Below, piece by piece: positions 54,434 to 63,306 of a stretch of DNA of 64,000 nt; the first letter of the stretch is position 1; every line of letters begins with the position of its first letter. The translations under genes were made by a program, and so were the position numbers. The notes under the pieces are model-generated. The model searched no databases. It had not been told where the DNA came from and worked only from the letters and a program-made list of their open reading frames with translations. The stretch spans positions 186,001-250,000 of the forward strand of contig NZ_MLAM01000001.1 of the NCBI RefSeq assembly GCF_002272825.1. Direction: 5' to 3'. The DNA comes from Helicobacter sp. 11S02596-1 (GTDB lineage Bacteria > Campylobacterota > Campylobacteria > Campylobacterales > Helicobacteraceae).

Positions 54434-55411
54434 ATGAAAAAAGCTCTGCTAAACCAACTCTCGCAACTCAAAATCATTCAAAAAATATTTAGAGGAAACG
54501 CCTCTATTTTAATGCTCCACCGCATTGCACCACTAGAAAATAACCGACTTAGCCCGAATGAAAATATGAAAGTTACACCTGATTTTTTGGAAGATTTCAT
54601 CACAACTTCCTTATCAGAAGGCTATCGCTTCATCTCATTAGATACTCTCTATGAAGGTTTGATTCAAGGAAATTTAGAAAAAAAATCATTAGTGATAACC
54701 ATTGACGATGGCTATAAAGATAATTTCATTTTTGGTTATCCTATTTTCAAAAAATATCAAATCCCTTTTTGTATCTATGTTTGCACATCTTTCCCGCAAC
54801 GCTCGCATAATATGTGGTGGTTTGCTCTGGAAGATTATTTGTTAGAATCTGATATGGTTACTATTGCTGGGGAGAAAATAGATGTAAAAAATGTCAAAGA
54901 TAAAGAATACGCATTTTTAAGATTGCGTGATATTATCATTGCCAATTCCTCAAGCTATGAAGATGCCAACTCCATTATGAACAAACTAGGTATTTTTTAT
55001 GACCCTAGACATTATGATTCTTTAAGTATGGGATGGGAAGAAATCAAACTACTATCTCAAGATCCTATCGCTACAATCGGCAATCACACCCATTCTCACC
55101 CGATTTTTAATAATCTCTCCCCTGATCAAATCACCCAAGATATCCAAACTGCCAACGAATTGTTTAAATCCAAGATCAACTACACCCCCAAGCATTTTGC
55201 CTACCCCTTTGGAAGCAGGATTGAAGTGAGTTCGAGGCATTTTGAGCTTATAAAAAATCTAAACTTTAAAACAGCTACAACAACAAGACAAGGGACTATT
55301 TATCCACAACATAAAAAATTTTTAACCGCATTGCCTCGAATATTTTTTCACGAAAATTTCAGACTAGAAAATAGCTTTAAAATACGCAAAAAAATAATCA
55401 TAACTGCTTAA
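54434..55411 (+). CDS. Polysaccharide deacetylase (NodB-like)
   Basis: 325 residues. SLVITIDDGYKDNF holds the metal-binding aspartates, TIGNHTHSHPIF the histidines, and HFAYPFGSR the third motif. The family removes N- or O-acetyl groups from glycans. There is no signal peptide, so it may act in the cytoplasm on a lipid- or nucleotide-linked sugar. No tract. Confidence 0.85.
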   Translation: MKKALLNQLSQLKIIQKIFRGNASILMLHRIAPLENNRLSPNENMKVTPDFLEDFITTSLSEGYRFISLDTLYEGLIQGNLEKKSLVITIDDGYKDNFIFGYPIFKKYQIPFCIYVCTSFPQRSHNMWWFALEDYLLESDMVTIAGEKIDVKNVKDKEYAFLRLRDIIIANSSSYEDANSIMNKLGIFYDPRHYDSLSMGWEEIKLLSQDPIATIGNHTHSHPIFNNLSPDQITQDIQTANELFKSKINYTPKHFAYPFGSRIEVSSRHFELIKNLNFKTATTTRQGTIYPQHKKFLTALPRIFFHENFRLENSFKIRKKIIITA

Positions 55412-55423
55412 AGATTTATGTTG

Positions 55424-55429
55424 TATAAT
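55424..55429 (+). promoter_or_regulatory. -10 box upstream of the methyltransferase at 55456
   Basis: TATAAT preceded by TTG, 27-30 bases before the start. Confidence 0.5.
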
Positions 55430-55455
55430 CTCACAAAAAACAGAATTAAAGGCGT

Positions 55456-56313
55456 GTGATGCATATACCATTAGAAGACAAAAATCTTTCTCCCTATGAA
55501 CACCAAACCATCCAATCGTTGCTCAATGCACAAAACCCCGAGCTAAAAGATGATCTAGAACAAATCTGGTATTTGATGGATAAGGTCTGGTATGAAATGG
55601 GTTGCGATAACCGCAATTTAGATTGGGAAAAAATTGGTGCGTATTACAATCATCCCGTTTGGATACTCAATGGTCTCTTTATCGAAAGCCACGAACTTTC
55701 TATGCAAATCCGCCAAGACATCGCTTCCTACATAGCCCATTCAGATTTTGAAATCATTGTTGATTATGGCGGGGGTTTTGGGAGCTTAGCCAAGACTATT
55801 GCCCAAAAAGCCCCTGAGAAAAAAATCCTTATTTACGAACCATTTCCTAGCGAATATTCAAGAAAATGTATTAAAGATTATCCCAATATCAACTTTATTG
55901 ACACACTTCCCAAAGAAATCGACTGCATTATCGCTACAGACGTATTAGAACACGTAGAAGATCCCCTAAAAACCTTTGAAGAAATGATAACCCCATTAAA
56001 AATCGGGGGCGAAGCGCTCATTGCGAATTGTTTTCACGGGTGTATCCAATGCCACCTGCCACAAAATTTTCACTACCGCTACACTTTCAATCTTTTTGCC
56101 AAAGCAATGGGATTAGAAAACCTAGGTATTTTACAAAACACTCACGCCACCATCTTTAAAAAAATCAAAAATCAAAAATTACATCCAAGTATAAAATCTC
56201 TAGGGGGGGGGGCAAGTAAAGTGATGTTTGCCATCATCTCTTCGTTGGAATTTGCAAGACCCTATCTAAGACCTATCAAGCGATATATTCAATCCAAACT
56301 CAAAGGAAAATAA
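55456..56313 (+). CDS. SAM-dependent methyltransferase
   Basis: 285 residues (or 284 from ATG 55459). IIVDYGGGFGSLAKTIA is SAM motif I, ILIYEPFP follows and CIIATDVLEHVEDPL is the motif around the active region. A G10 tract at codon 249 is near the end and in frame; a slip changes only the last 36 residues. Stop and next start share one base (TAATG). Confidence 0.82.
   Translation: MMHIPLEDKNLSPYEHQTIQSLLNAQNPELKDDLEQIWYLMDKVWYEMGCDNRNLDWEKIGAYYNHPVWILNGLFIESHELSMQIRQDIASYIAHSDFEIIVDYGGGFGSLAKTIAQKAPEKKILIYEPFPSEYSRKCIKDYPNINFIDTLPKEIDCIIATDVLEHVEDPLKTFEEMITPLKIGGEALIANCFHGCIQCHLPQNFHYRYTFNLFAKAMGLENLGILQNTHATIFKKIKNQKLHPSIKSLGGGASKVMFAIISSLEFARPYLRPIKRYIQSKLKGK
56203..56212 (+). repeat. Phase-variable G10 tract in the methyltransferase at 55456
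   Basis: In frame as read (ON). It lies after the catalytic part. Confidence 0.8.
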
Positions 56314-57223
56314 TGCCCCCACTCTGCCCATTATGCCAGCAAGACCATTGCGAAATTGAGCAAACCATTCACAAAAATGATCTCATCAAGCTCTATGAGC
56401 GTGCATTCAAAATTGATGTTGGCCCCCTGATTGCTTCAGATGTCTGCTACTGGCATTGTAAAGATTGCGATCTGAGATTTTTTACCGATAAAAATGGCGA
56501 AATGCCCACCGGCGATGATGATTTTTATAATGCGCTCAACAAGCTACCCTGGTATTATATGGATGAAAAAAACGAATACCATCAAGCCAAAAACTTTATC
56601 AAGCCCCAAGATAGAGTTTTAGAAGTTGGTTGCGGCAAGGGAGCATTTGCGAAATTTTTATCTACACCAGATTATGTCGGGCTTGAATTCAGCACTGATG
56701 CCAAGAAATTAGCCCAATCACGTGGCATACAAATTGAAAATATATCCATCCAAGAATATTCCCAATCACATCAAGGTTCTTTTGATGTAGTGTGTAGCTT
56801 TCAAGTGCTTGAGCACGTAAAAGATCCTCGAGGCTTTTTGAGTGGGAAACGTGAGGCTCTTAGGGGGGGGGGCATATGATTATTGCTGTGCCTAGTGAGA
56901 GCGCTTTTCTCAAAGATTGCGTCAATGGAATCTTAAATATGCCACCCCATCACGTCAGTAGATTTTCAGATGACACACTCAAAAATATCGCTAAGATTTT
57001 TGATTTGGAACTTCTAGGGATTTATCACGAAAGTGTCCAACCAGAACACACAGATTTTTATCGCTCTGTAATGTGGGCAAAAAAATTTCTCCCCACCCCG
57101 CTTATTGATACAAGTCTCCTCCGCAAGCTTATCAACAAACTAGGAATCATTGGAAAAAAAACCATCCCTATCCACCCAGATACCTATGGGCACACCGTGC
57201 TAGCAGTCTATAAAAAACACTAA
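56313..57223 (+). CDS. SAM-dependent methyltransferase with zinc-ribbon start, out of frame as read
   Basis: LCPLCQQDHC and CYWHCKDCDLRFF form an N-terminal cysteine ribbon, then VLEVGCGKGAFAKFL and DVVCSFQVLEHVKDP. The G10 tract at codon 184 gives ATA TGA at 56879 with the ATG of the remaining part (MIIAVPSESAFLKD) on top of it. G11 would join both into about 303 residues. Family members commonly act on sugars with a hydroxyl or amino target. Split as read. Confidence 0.83.
56863..56872 (+). repeat. Phase-variable G10 tract in the methyltransferase at 56313
   Basis: G11 (or G8) would be ON; G10 ends on ATGA at 56879. Confidence 0.83.
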
Positions 57224-58047
57224 TGCCAATGACTTCCCCCGCTCCCCTCATCTCTGTTATCACCATCGTTTATAATGACGCCAAAAACATCGCAAAAACC
57301 CTAGAATCAGCGCTCTCTCAAACCTACCCAAACATCGAATACATCATCATTGATGGGGATAGCACCGATGGCACAAAAGCAATCATTCAGGGCTTTTTCA
57401 CCAACAAACCCGCCCATTTCAAGCACGCCATCACCACCTTTGTGAGCGAAAAAGATGGGGGCATTTATGATGCGATGAACAAAGGCGTGAAGCACGCCAA
57501 TGGAGAATGGTGCAACTTTATGAACAGCGGGGATGTGTTTTATGCCAACACCACGCTAGAAGAGATGATGAGCCAATACCACGCCCGCAACACCCCCGGT
57601 CATATCCTCTATGGCGACACGCAAGTGATTTTTGATCCCTCTTGCTCCAAAATTATGCGCAGTGGCACCCATCACAAATACCACCATCGTTTCACCCACC
57701 AATCCAGCCTCATCCTCACCTCGTTGCTACGCACCTACCCCTATGATACACGCTTCAAAATCGCAGGCGACACCGCATTTTTTACCCAAGCCTACCATCT
57801 CGGCTATCATTTTATCCAGCTTGACCTTGTCGTTTGCGTCTTTGATCTCAATGGCGTCTCTGGCTCGCTTTCGTGGAAAATGTTTGCTGAAGACTGCGCT
57901 ATCGGTTATAAATACAATAAATTATTTCCTATTTTGCACGCTGTTAAATATATCTTTTACACTATCCCACGTGTGGTATTACGCAATCTCTTGCCTGCTA
58001 GATACAAAAATCTTGCCAGGGTCAAGCTCGGGACAAAAAAGCAATGA
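57223..58047 (+). CDS. GT2 glycosyltransferase
   Basis: 274 residues, WcaA/PgaC type: SVITIVYNDAKNIAKTLES, YIIIDGDSTDGT, EKDGGIYDAMNKGVKHANG with the catalytic pattern, FMNSGD in place of DXD, and HQSSLILTSLL. Inverting enzyme adding a sugar to a glycan precursor at the membrane. It starts on the stop of the previous gene and ends with ATGA. No tract. Confidence 0.88.
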   Translation: MPMTSPAPLISVITIVYNDAKNIAKTLESALSQTYPNIEYIIIDGDSTDGTKAIIQGFFTNKPAHFKHAITTFVSEKDGGIYDAMNKGVKHANGEWCNFMNSGDVFYANTTLEEMMSQYHARNTPGHILYGDTQVIFDPSCSKIMRSGTHHKYHHRFTHQSSLILTSLLRTYPYDTRFKIAGDTAFFTQAYHLGYHFIQLDLVVCVFDLNGVSGSLSWKMFAEDCAIGYKYNKLFPILHAVKYIFYTIPRVVLRNLLPARYKNLARVKLGTKKQ

Positions 58048-60332
58048 ATTTCTCTCATCTCCCCCATCTGTCTTGCCATATCCTTTTTATCCGTTCCAAT
58101 TCTTGCGACCCCGATGTGCGGGTGTTTAAAGAAGCCAATTCCCTCCTAAAAGCAAACACCCATATCCGTGTTTTGGCGTGGGATAGAGACAACAACCAAA
58201 ACACCATCTCCAAGCAAAGCTTGCAAAATGGAGAAATCCTCATCGAAAAAATCGGTATCCCAGCAAGCTATGGTGCGGGGTTAAAAAACCTCTTGCCGCT
58301 CATCAAATTCCAGATCAAAGCCCTATGGCATATCTTTAAACATCGCAAAAATATTGATGTAATCCACGCTTGCGACTTTGATACCGCCTTGATGGCATTT
58401 GTTGCTACAAAGATTTTAGGCAAAAAACTTGTTTATGATATTTTTGACTATTACATCGATGCTGCCAATGTCCCCAAAAAGATCGCATTTTTGGTAAAAA
58501 AAATCGATACATTCATTATCAATCACGCCGATGCGGTCATCTTGTGTTCTGAAGAAAGAATCAAACAAATCTCCCCAGCAAATCCCAAAAAGATTCACAT
58601 CATCCACAATTCCCCCGCCAAAATACAGCCCCAAAAAACACATACCCCGCCCCACACAGACAAAATAAAAATTGCCTATATCGGCGTATTTCAAGAGGGG
58701 CGGTATCTCAAAGAATTGCTTGAAATCCTTGCTGAAGAAAAAGATTTTGAACTCCACATCGGCGGGTTTGGACCATTAGAAAACACCATCAAATCCTATG
58801 CCAAAAACCACGCCAATATCATATTTTATGGCAAAATCCCTTATGAAAAAACCCTAGAAATCCAGCAAAATTGCGATGTTCTCCTCGCCCTCTATGACCC
58901 CACGTTCAAAAACCATCGCTTCGCTGCTCCTAATAAATTTTATGAATCCCTTTTTCTTGGAAAACCCCTCATAATGGTCGCCAACACAGGCTTTAGCGAA
59001 ATTATCCAAGCCTATGACATCGGCATAGTGATAGAATTTTCTAAAAACAACCTGCAAACAGCTATCAAAAAAGCCCACAAAGAAAACAATCCCAGCAAAA
59101 TCCAAACCCGCAAACAGCTCTACCAAAAGCATTATTGCTGGGAGATTATGGAAAAAAGATTGCTAGGGCTTTATGAGGATTTTGAAAATTTCACACCCAA
59201 GCCCATCGTGTGTGCTATCTTTGGCACAAGACCCGAAGCCATCAAGATGTGCCCGCTCATCAACGAGTTAAAAAAATGTGAAAATATCTCCACCCTCACG
59301 ATTCTAAGCGGGCAACACAAAGATATGGTTAAGCCTATTTTGGATATTTTTCGCCTGCAACCAGATTATGATCTATCTATCGCTCAAAATTCCCAAACCC
59401 CCCAAAGTATCACCATCAAGCTCCTTACAAGCCTCAAAGAGATTTTTAAAGACTTCAAACCAGCCATTATCCTTATACACGGCGATACTTCCACGTCATT
59501 TGCCACCGCTTTGTTTTGTTTCTATCACCATATCCCTATCGCCCATATTGAAGCAGGATTGCGCACCTATGACCTCCAAGCCCCTTTCCCTGAAGAATTT
59601 AACCGCCAAGCCATTAGCCTCATCGCTAAATTCCATTTTGCCCCCACAGATCGTAACAAACAAAATCTCATCAAAGAACAAAAAAACCCAAAAAATATTT
59701 TTGTAGTCGGCAACACCGCCATTGACGCACTCAAGACCACCATCAAAGAAGATTATCATTCTGAAATCTTAGACTGGGTAGGAAAAAACAAGCTCATTAT
59801 CCTCACCGCCCACCGCCGTGAAAATATCCCCTATGGACTCAAGTGCATTTTCCAAGCCATCAAAATGCTCCTCCAAGCTCTCCCAAATCTAAAAATCATC
59901 TACCCCATCCACCCCAACCCACGCATCAAAGAAATCGCAAAAGAATGCTCGCTAAATTCAAAAAATATCAAAATCATCCCCCCTTTGGACGTGATAGATT
60001 TTCACAATCTCCTCAAACACGCCGATCTTATCCTCACTGACAGCGGGGGTATCCAAGAAGAAGCCCCCAGTCTTGGCAAGCCCGTTTTAATCTTGCGTGA
60101 TGTAACCGAGAGGATCGAGGGGGTAGAAGCAGGCACGCTCAAGCTTGTCGGCACTGATAGTCAAAAAATATTTGAAGAATCCTTGAGATTGCTAGGCGAC
60201 CCAGAAGCCTACCAACAAATCGCAACCATCAAAAACCCCTATGGCGACGGCTATGCAAGCCAAAAGATTGTAACAATACTGCAAGATTATCTTGCTAGCA
60301 AAAATACTGCTGGGGGGGGGGCTATAGACTAA
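58044..60332 (+). CDS. GT4 glycosyltransferase - UDP-GlcNAc 2-epimerase fusion
   Basis: 762 residues. Residues 1-375: GT4 enzyme (ILFIRSNSCDPDVRVFKEA, VYDIFDYY, IAYIGVFQEGRYLKELLE, RFAAPNKFYESLFLGKPLI). Residues 388-755: non-hydrolysing UDP-GlcNAc 2-epimerase (WecB): IFGTRPEAIKM, VHGDTSTSF-type, HIEAGLRTYD, FPEEFNRQ, LTAHRRENI, LTDSGGIQEEAPSLGKPVL. It would make UDP-ManNAc and use or pass on a sugar in the same protein. As read it ends just after a G10 tract at 60312. Confidence 0.9.
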   Translation: MNFSHLPHLSCHILFIRSNSCDPDVRVFKEANSLLKANTHIRVLAWDRDNNQNTISKQSLQNGEILIEKIGIPASYGAGLKNLLPLIKFQIKALWHIFKHRKNIDVIHACDFDTALMAFVATKILGKKLVYDIFDYYIDAANVPKKIAFLVKKIDTFIINHADAVILCSEERIKQISPANPKKIHIIHNSPAKIQPQKTHTPPHTDKIKIAYIGVFQEGRYLKELLEILAEEKDFELHIGGFGPLENTIKSYAKNHANIIFYGKIPYEKTLEIQQNCDVLLALYDPTFKNHRFAAPNKFYESLFLGKPLIMVANTGFSEIIQAYDIGIVIEFSKNNLQTAIKKAHKENNPSKIQTRKQLYQKHYCWEIMEKRLLGLYEDFENFTPKPIVCAIFGTRPEAIKMCPLINELKKCENISTLTILSGQHKDMVKPILDIFRLQPDYDLSIAQNSQTPQSITIKLLTSLKEIFKDFKPAIILIHGDTSTSFATALFCFYHHIPIAHIEAGLRTYDLQAPFPEEFNRQAISLIAKFHFAPTDRNKQNLIKEQKNPKNIFVVGNTAIDALKTTIKEDYHSEILDWVGKNKLIILTAHRRENIPYGLKCIFQAIKMLLQALPNLKIIYPIHPNPRIKEIAKECSLNSKNIKIIPPLDVIDFHNLLKHADLILTDSGGIQEEAPSLGKPVLILRDVTERIEGVEAGTLKLVGTDSQKIFEESLRLLGDPEAYQQIATIKNPYGDGYASQKIVTILQDYLASKNTAGGGAID
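60312..60321 (+). repeat. 3'-terminal G10 tract, short frame
   Basis: G10 ends at TAA 60332. G11 would open about 155 bases of linker ending at TAA 60481, eight bases past GTG 60471. The same block is repeated at 61938 with G11. Confidence 0.77.
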
Positions 60333-60470
60333 AAGACACAACACGCCCGCTCTCTTCGCCCGCTCTCCTCACTGCACTCATCGCAACCGCTCCCATCAAT
60401 CGCCCCGATTACACGCCTTTTTCCAAATCTCTCTGTAAGCCCACCTTAAAAGACCCGCAAGGACACGCCC

Positions 60471-60646
60471 GTGTCGCCTAAAATCTCCATCATTATCCCT
60501 GTCTATAATGTCGCCCCTTTTATTACCCGTTGCTTAGATTCGTGTATCCACCAGACCCTAACAGACATCGAAATCATCATCGTTGATGATTGCGGGAGTG
60601 ATGATTCTATCAAGATTGCGACAGAGTATGCGAGCAAAGATAATCG
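60471..60646 (+). repeat. 176-bp 5' repeat of the GT2 array, copy 1
   Basis: Identical by eye to 62080-62255 and about 90 percent identical to 63307-63480. It covers the start and the SVIIPVYN region. Confidence 0.87.
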
Positions 60647-62090
60647 AATCAAGATTATTTCCAACCCCCAAAATCTAGGCACATTTCACGCAAGAATCAT
60701 AGGGGCAAATAACGCTAATGGGCTTTATTGTATGTTTGTTGATGGTGATGATTTTTTACACCCTGGGGCTTGCGAAATCGCTTTTAGGGCAATCTCAAAG
60801 CAAAAAGTTGATATTTTGGCATTGCGAATGCAACATTTTCCAAAGACATTTTTGCGTATCAATCCTCGCAACCATCAAGGCAAGCTCATAGAAGATAGTT
60901 TGCGCCAATATCTCTCCAAAAGCCCCAATGCCCAATCACTCTGCGATAAAATTATCCTCACACAAATACTCAAAAATGCCTCTAAGGCGCTAAATTTTGT
61001 CCAAAAACCATTGCGATTTTTTGAAGATGGGTTATTATTGCTTGTAGGGAGTTTTTTTGCAAAAAGTTATTTTGGGCAAAAAGATTTTATCTATTTTTAT
61101 TGTCATAATGCCCAATCAGTCAGTAGAACCCACACGCAAGAGAGTTTAAAACAAAAATATGCCAATCTAAAATATATCCTCGAAATACTAGAAGAACTCA
61201 AAAAAGCGTTCCCGAGTTATGGTGTTTTTATCGACAATTTTGCCAAAAAAACCGCAAGTGCACTGATTTTGGAAGCAAGATTTTTCGATAAAGAAGCCTT
61301 CCTCCAAGCCTATAAAATCCTAAAAAAACACCATTTCACCAAAAAACCCCCAAAAGGTGATAGCTATATCCAAGCAGTCGGGCTGTCTTTGCGTTATCAT
61401 TTTAGGTGGCAAAACCTCATCAGGCTATTTGCCTATCTGTTAGGCTTCAAAAAAATAGACAATTTTATTATCAACCAATCTGATGTAATGCATTTCTCCC
61501 CTCAAGCAAGTGCCAAAACGCTCGCCCCAACCAACATAAACAAAATCAAAATAGCCTATGTTGGGGAATTTCAAGAAGAAAAATATGTGAAAAAATTGCT
61601 TGAAATAGTTGGAGAAAATCAAGTGCTTGAACTACATATTGGGGGCTTTGGGATTTTAGAAAATATTATCAAAACTTATGCCAAAAAGCATTCTAATATC
61701 ATATTTTATGACAAAAACCCTTATGCAAAGACCTTAAAAATCCAGCAAAATTGTGATATTTTCCTTACACTCTTTGACCCCACATCACCCAATCATTACT
61801 TTGCTATGCCTAATAAAATTTATCAAACCCCCAGTCTTAGCAAGCCTATCTTGGTCCTAAATCCCTATGATGAACAATTTATAAGCCAAAAGATTGTAGC
61901 AGTCTTGCAAGATTATCTTGCTAGCAAAAATACTGCTGGGGGGGGGGGCTATAGACTAAAAGACACAACACGCCCGCTCACTGCACTCATCGCAACCGCT
62001 CCTATCAATCGCCCCGATTATAAGCCTTTTTCCAAATCTCTCTGTAAGCCCACCTTAAAAGACCCGCAAGGACACGCCCGTGTCGCCTAA
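60471..62090 (+). CDS. Chimeric GT2 glycosyltransferase with GT4-like and epimerase-like tail (tandem copy 1)
   Basis: 539 residues. Residues 1-330: GT2 (ISIIIPVYNVAPFITRCLDS, IIIVDDCGSDDS, MFVDGDDFLHP). Residues 360-460 are a shortened copy of the GT4 middle of the upstream fusion (IAYVGEFQEEKYVKKLLEI against IAYIGVFQEGRYLKELLEI). Residues 465-490 match its last residues (SQKIVAVLQDYLASKNTAGG). So the gene is a mosaic of its neighbour's parts. GTG start behind AAGGA. The G11 tract is in the coupling frame and the stop overlaps the next GTG by 11 bases. Confidence 0.82.
   Translation: MSPKISIIIPVYNVAPFITRCLDSCIHQTLTDIEIIIVDDCGSDDSIKIATEYASKDNRIKIISNPQNLGTFHARIIGANNANGLYCMFVDGDDFLHPGACEIAFRAISKQKVDILALRMQHFPKTFLRINPRNHQGKLIEDSLRQYLSKSPNAQSLCDKIILTQILKNASKALNFVQKPLRFFEDGLLLLVGSFFAKSYFGQKDFIYFYCHNAQSVSRTHTQESLKQKYANLKYILEILEELKKAFPSYGVFIDNFAKKTASALILEARFFDKEAFLQAYKILKKHHFTKKPPKGDSYIQAVGLSLRYHFRWQNLIRLFAYLLGFKKIDNFIINQSDVMHFSPQASAKTLAPTNINKIKIAYVGEFQEEKYVKKLLEIVGENQVLELHIGGFGILENIIKTYAKKHSNIIFYDKNPYAKTLKIQQNCDIFLTLFDPTSPNHYFAMPNKIYQTPSLSKPILVLNPYDEQFISQKIVAVLQDYLASKNTAGGGGYRLKDTTRPLTALIATAPINRPDYKPFSKSLCKPTLKDPQGHARVA
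61938..61948 (+). repeat. 3'-terminal G11 tract, coupling frame open
   Basis: G11 reads through the linker to TAA 62088-62090, inside the next gene's start. G10 would end after AGGGAID-like residues at TAA. Confidence 0.78.
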
Positions 62091-62255
62091 AATCTCCATC
62101 ATTATCCCTGTCTATAATGTCGCCCCTTTTATTACCCGTTGCTTAGATTCGTGTATCCACCAGACCCTAACAGACATCGAAATCATCATCGTTGATGATT
62201 GCGGGAGTGATGATTCTATCAAGATTGCGACAGAGTATGCGAGCAAAGATAATCG
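62080..62255 (+). repeat. 176-bp 5' repeat of the GT2 array, copy 2
   Basis: Identical to 60471-60646. Confidence 0.87.
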
Positions 62256-63132
62256 CATTACCATCTTGCATCATTCTCAAAATTCTGGATTATTCCAAGC
62301 CAGAAAGACAGGGGTAGAAAATGCGAGGGGGGATTATTGTATGTCTTGTGATGGCGATGACTTCTTAGACCTTGAGGCTTGCCAAATCGCTTATGAAGCC
62401 ATCATCAAAACCAATGTCGATATATTTGCCTTGCAGTTACAGCATTTCCCAAAGACCCTTAAGCGTATCCCCCCGCATATTTATCAGGGCTTATGGACAG
62501 GTGATAGTATGCGTAAAATCTTCTCCAAAGGCAGAGACGCACAGAGTTTATGCAATAAAATCATCGCCACCCCATTATTGCAAAGCGCCTATGAAGCACT
62601 CCATTTTGTCAAGAAACCCCTTTTATTTTGTGAAGATGGCTTGGTGCTTTTAGTAGCAAGTTTTTTTGCCAAAAGCTACTTTGGACAAAATAAAGTTATT
62701 TATTATTATTGCAACAACGAACAATCAATGACCCGCCAAAACTCCCCAGAAATCCTCAAGAAAAAATACGACAATCTTGAATATATCCTTGAAATCCTGC
62801 AACATTTAAAAAAATCTTTCCCGCAATATAGCAGTTTCATTGAAGATTATGGCAAAAAGATTGCAAGCGCATTGATTTTAGAAGCACGGCTCTTTGGAAG
62901 AGAAGCCTTTCTCCAAGGCTATAAAATCCTAAAAAAACACCATTTCACCAAAAAACCTCTCTGGGATGATAGCTATATCCAAGCAGTCGGGCTGTCTTTG
63001 CGTTATCATTTTAGGTGGCAAAACCTTGCAAGGCTCATCGCCTGCATTTTGGGTCTCAAAAAACTAGCCACCCTCATCAAGCAAGCTAATGCAAAAAAAC
63101 CCAATGGGGGGGGGGGGCAAGCCACAACCTAG
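62080..63132 (+). CDS. GT2 glycosyltransferase (tandem copy 2)
   Basis: 350 residues: same 59-residue start as copy 1, MSCDGDDFLDLEACQIA for the DXD, then FCEDGLVLLVASFFAKSYFGQ and HHFTKKP, shared with copy 1. The middle region differs, suggesting another sugar or acceptor. As read a G12 tract at 63106 ends it with QATT. GTG start inside copy 1's end. Confidence 0.85.
   Translation: MSPKISIIIPVYNVAPFITRCLDSCIHQTLTDIEIIIVDDCGSDDSIKIATEYASKDNRITILHHSQNSGLFQARKTGVENARGDYCMSCDGDDFLDLEACQIAYEAIIKTNVDIFALQLQHFPKTLKRIPPHIYQGLWTGDSMRKIFSKGRDAQSLCNKIIATPLLQSAYEALHFVKKPLLFCEDGLVLLVASFFAKSYFGQNKVIYYYCNNEQSMTRQNSPEILKKKYDNLEYILEILQHLKKSFPQYSSFIEDYGKKIASALILEARLFGREAFLQGYKILKKHHFTKKPLWDDSYIQAVGLSLRYHFRWQNLARLIACILGLKKLATLIKQANAKKPNGGGGQATT
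63106..63117 (+). repeat. 3'-terminal G12 tract, short frame
   Basis: G12 stops at TAG 63132; G11 stops at TAG nine codons on; G10 or G13 opens about 190 bases with no stop, ending TAA at 63315-63317 inside the start of the third copy. Confidence 0.75.
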
Positions 63133-63306
63133 AAAGCCATAGACTACAAAACCCCAGACTAAAAAATCTAAAACACGCAAAAAACCCAAAAAACAAACCC
63201 CGCACACAGCCTACCAACAATCCAGCTTATCTGCCTGCCAACAATCCAATTTTTTCCCCCGCTTATCTACCGGCTTATCTCCCCAATCTAGCGCAAGGAC
63301 ACGCCC

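Noticed and set aside
7078-63117. Homopolymer tracts as simple sequencing errors
   Set aside because: Errors could change a tract by one base, but tract positions, the GGGG-C context and the open linkers are too regular to be noise. Individual ON/OFF calls stay provisional.
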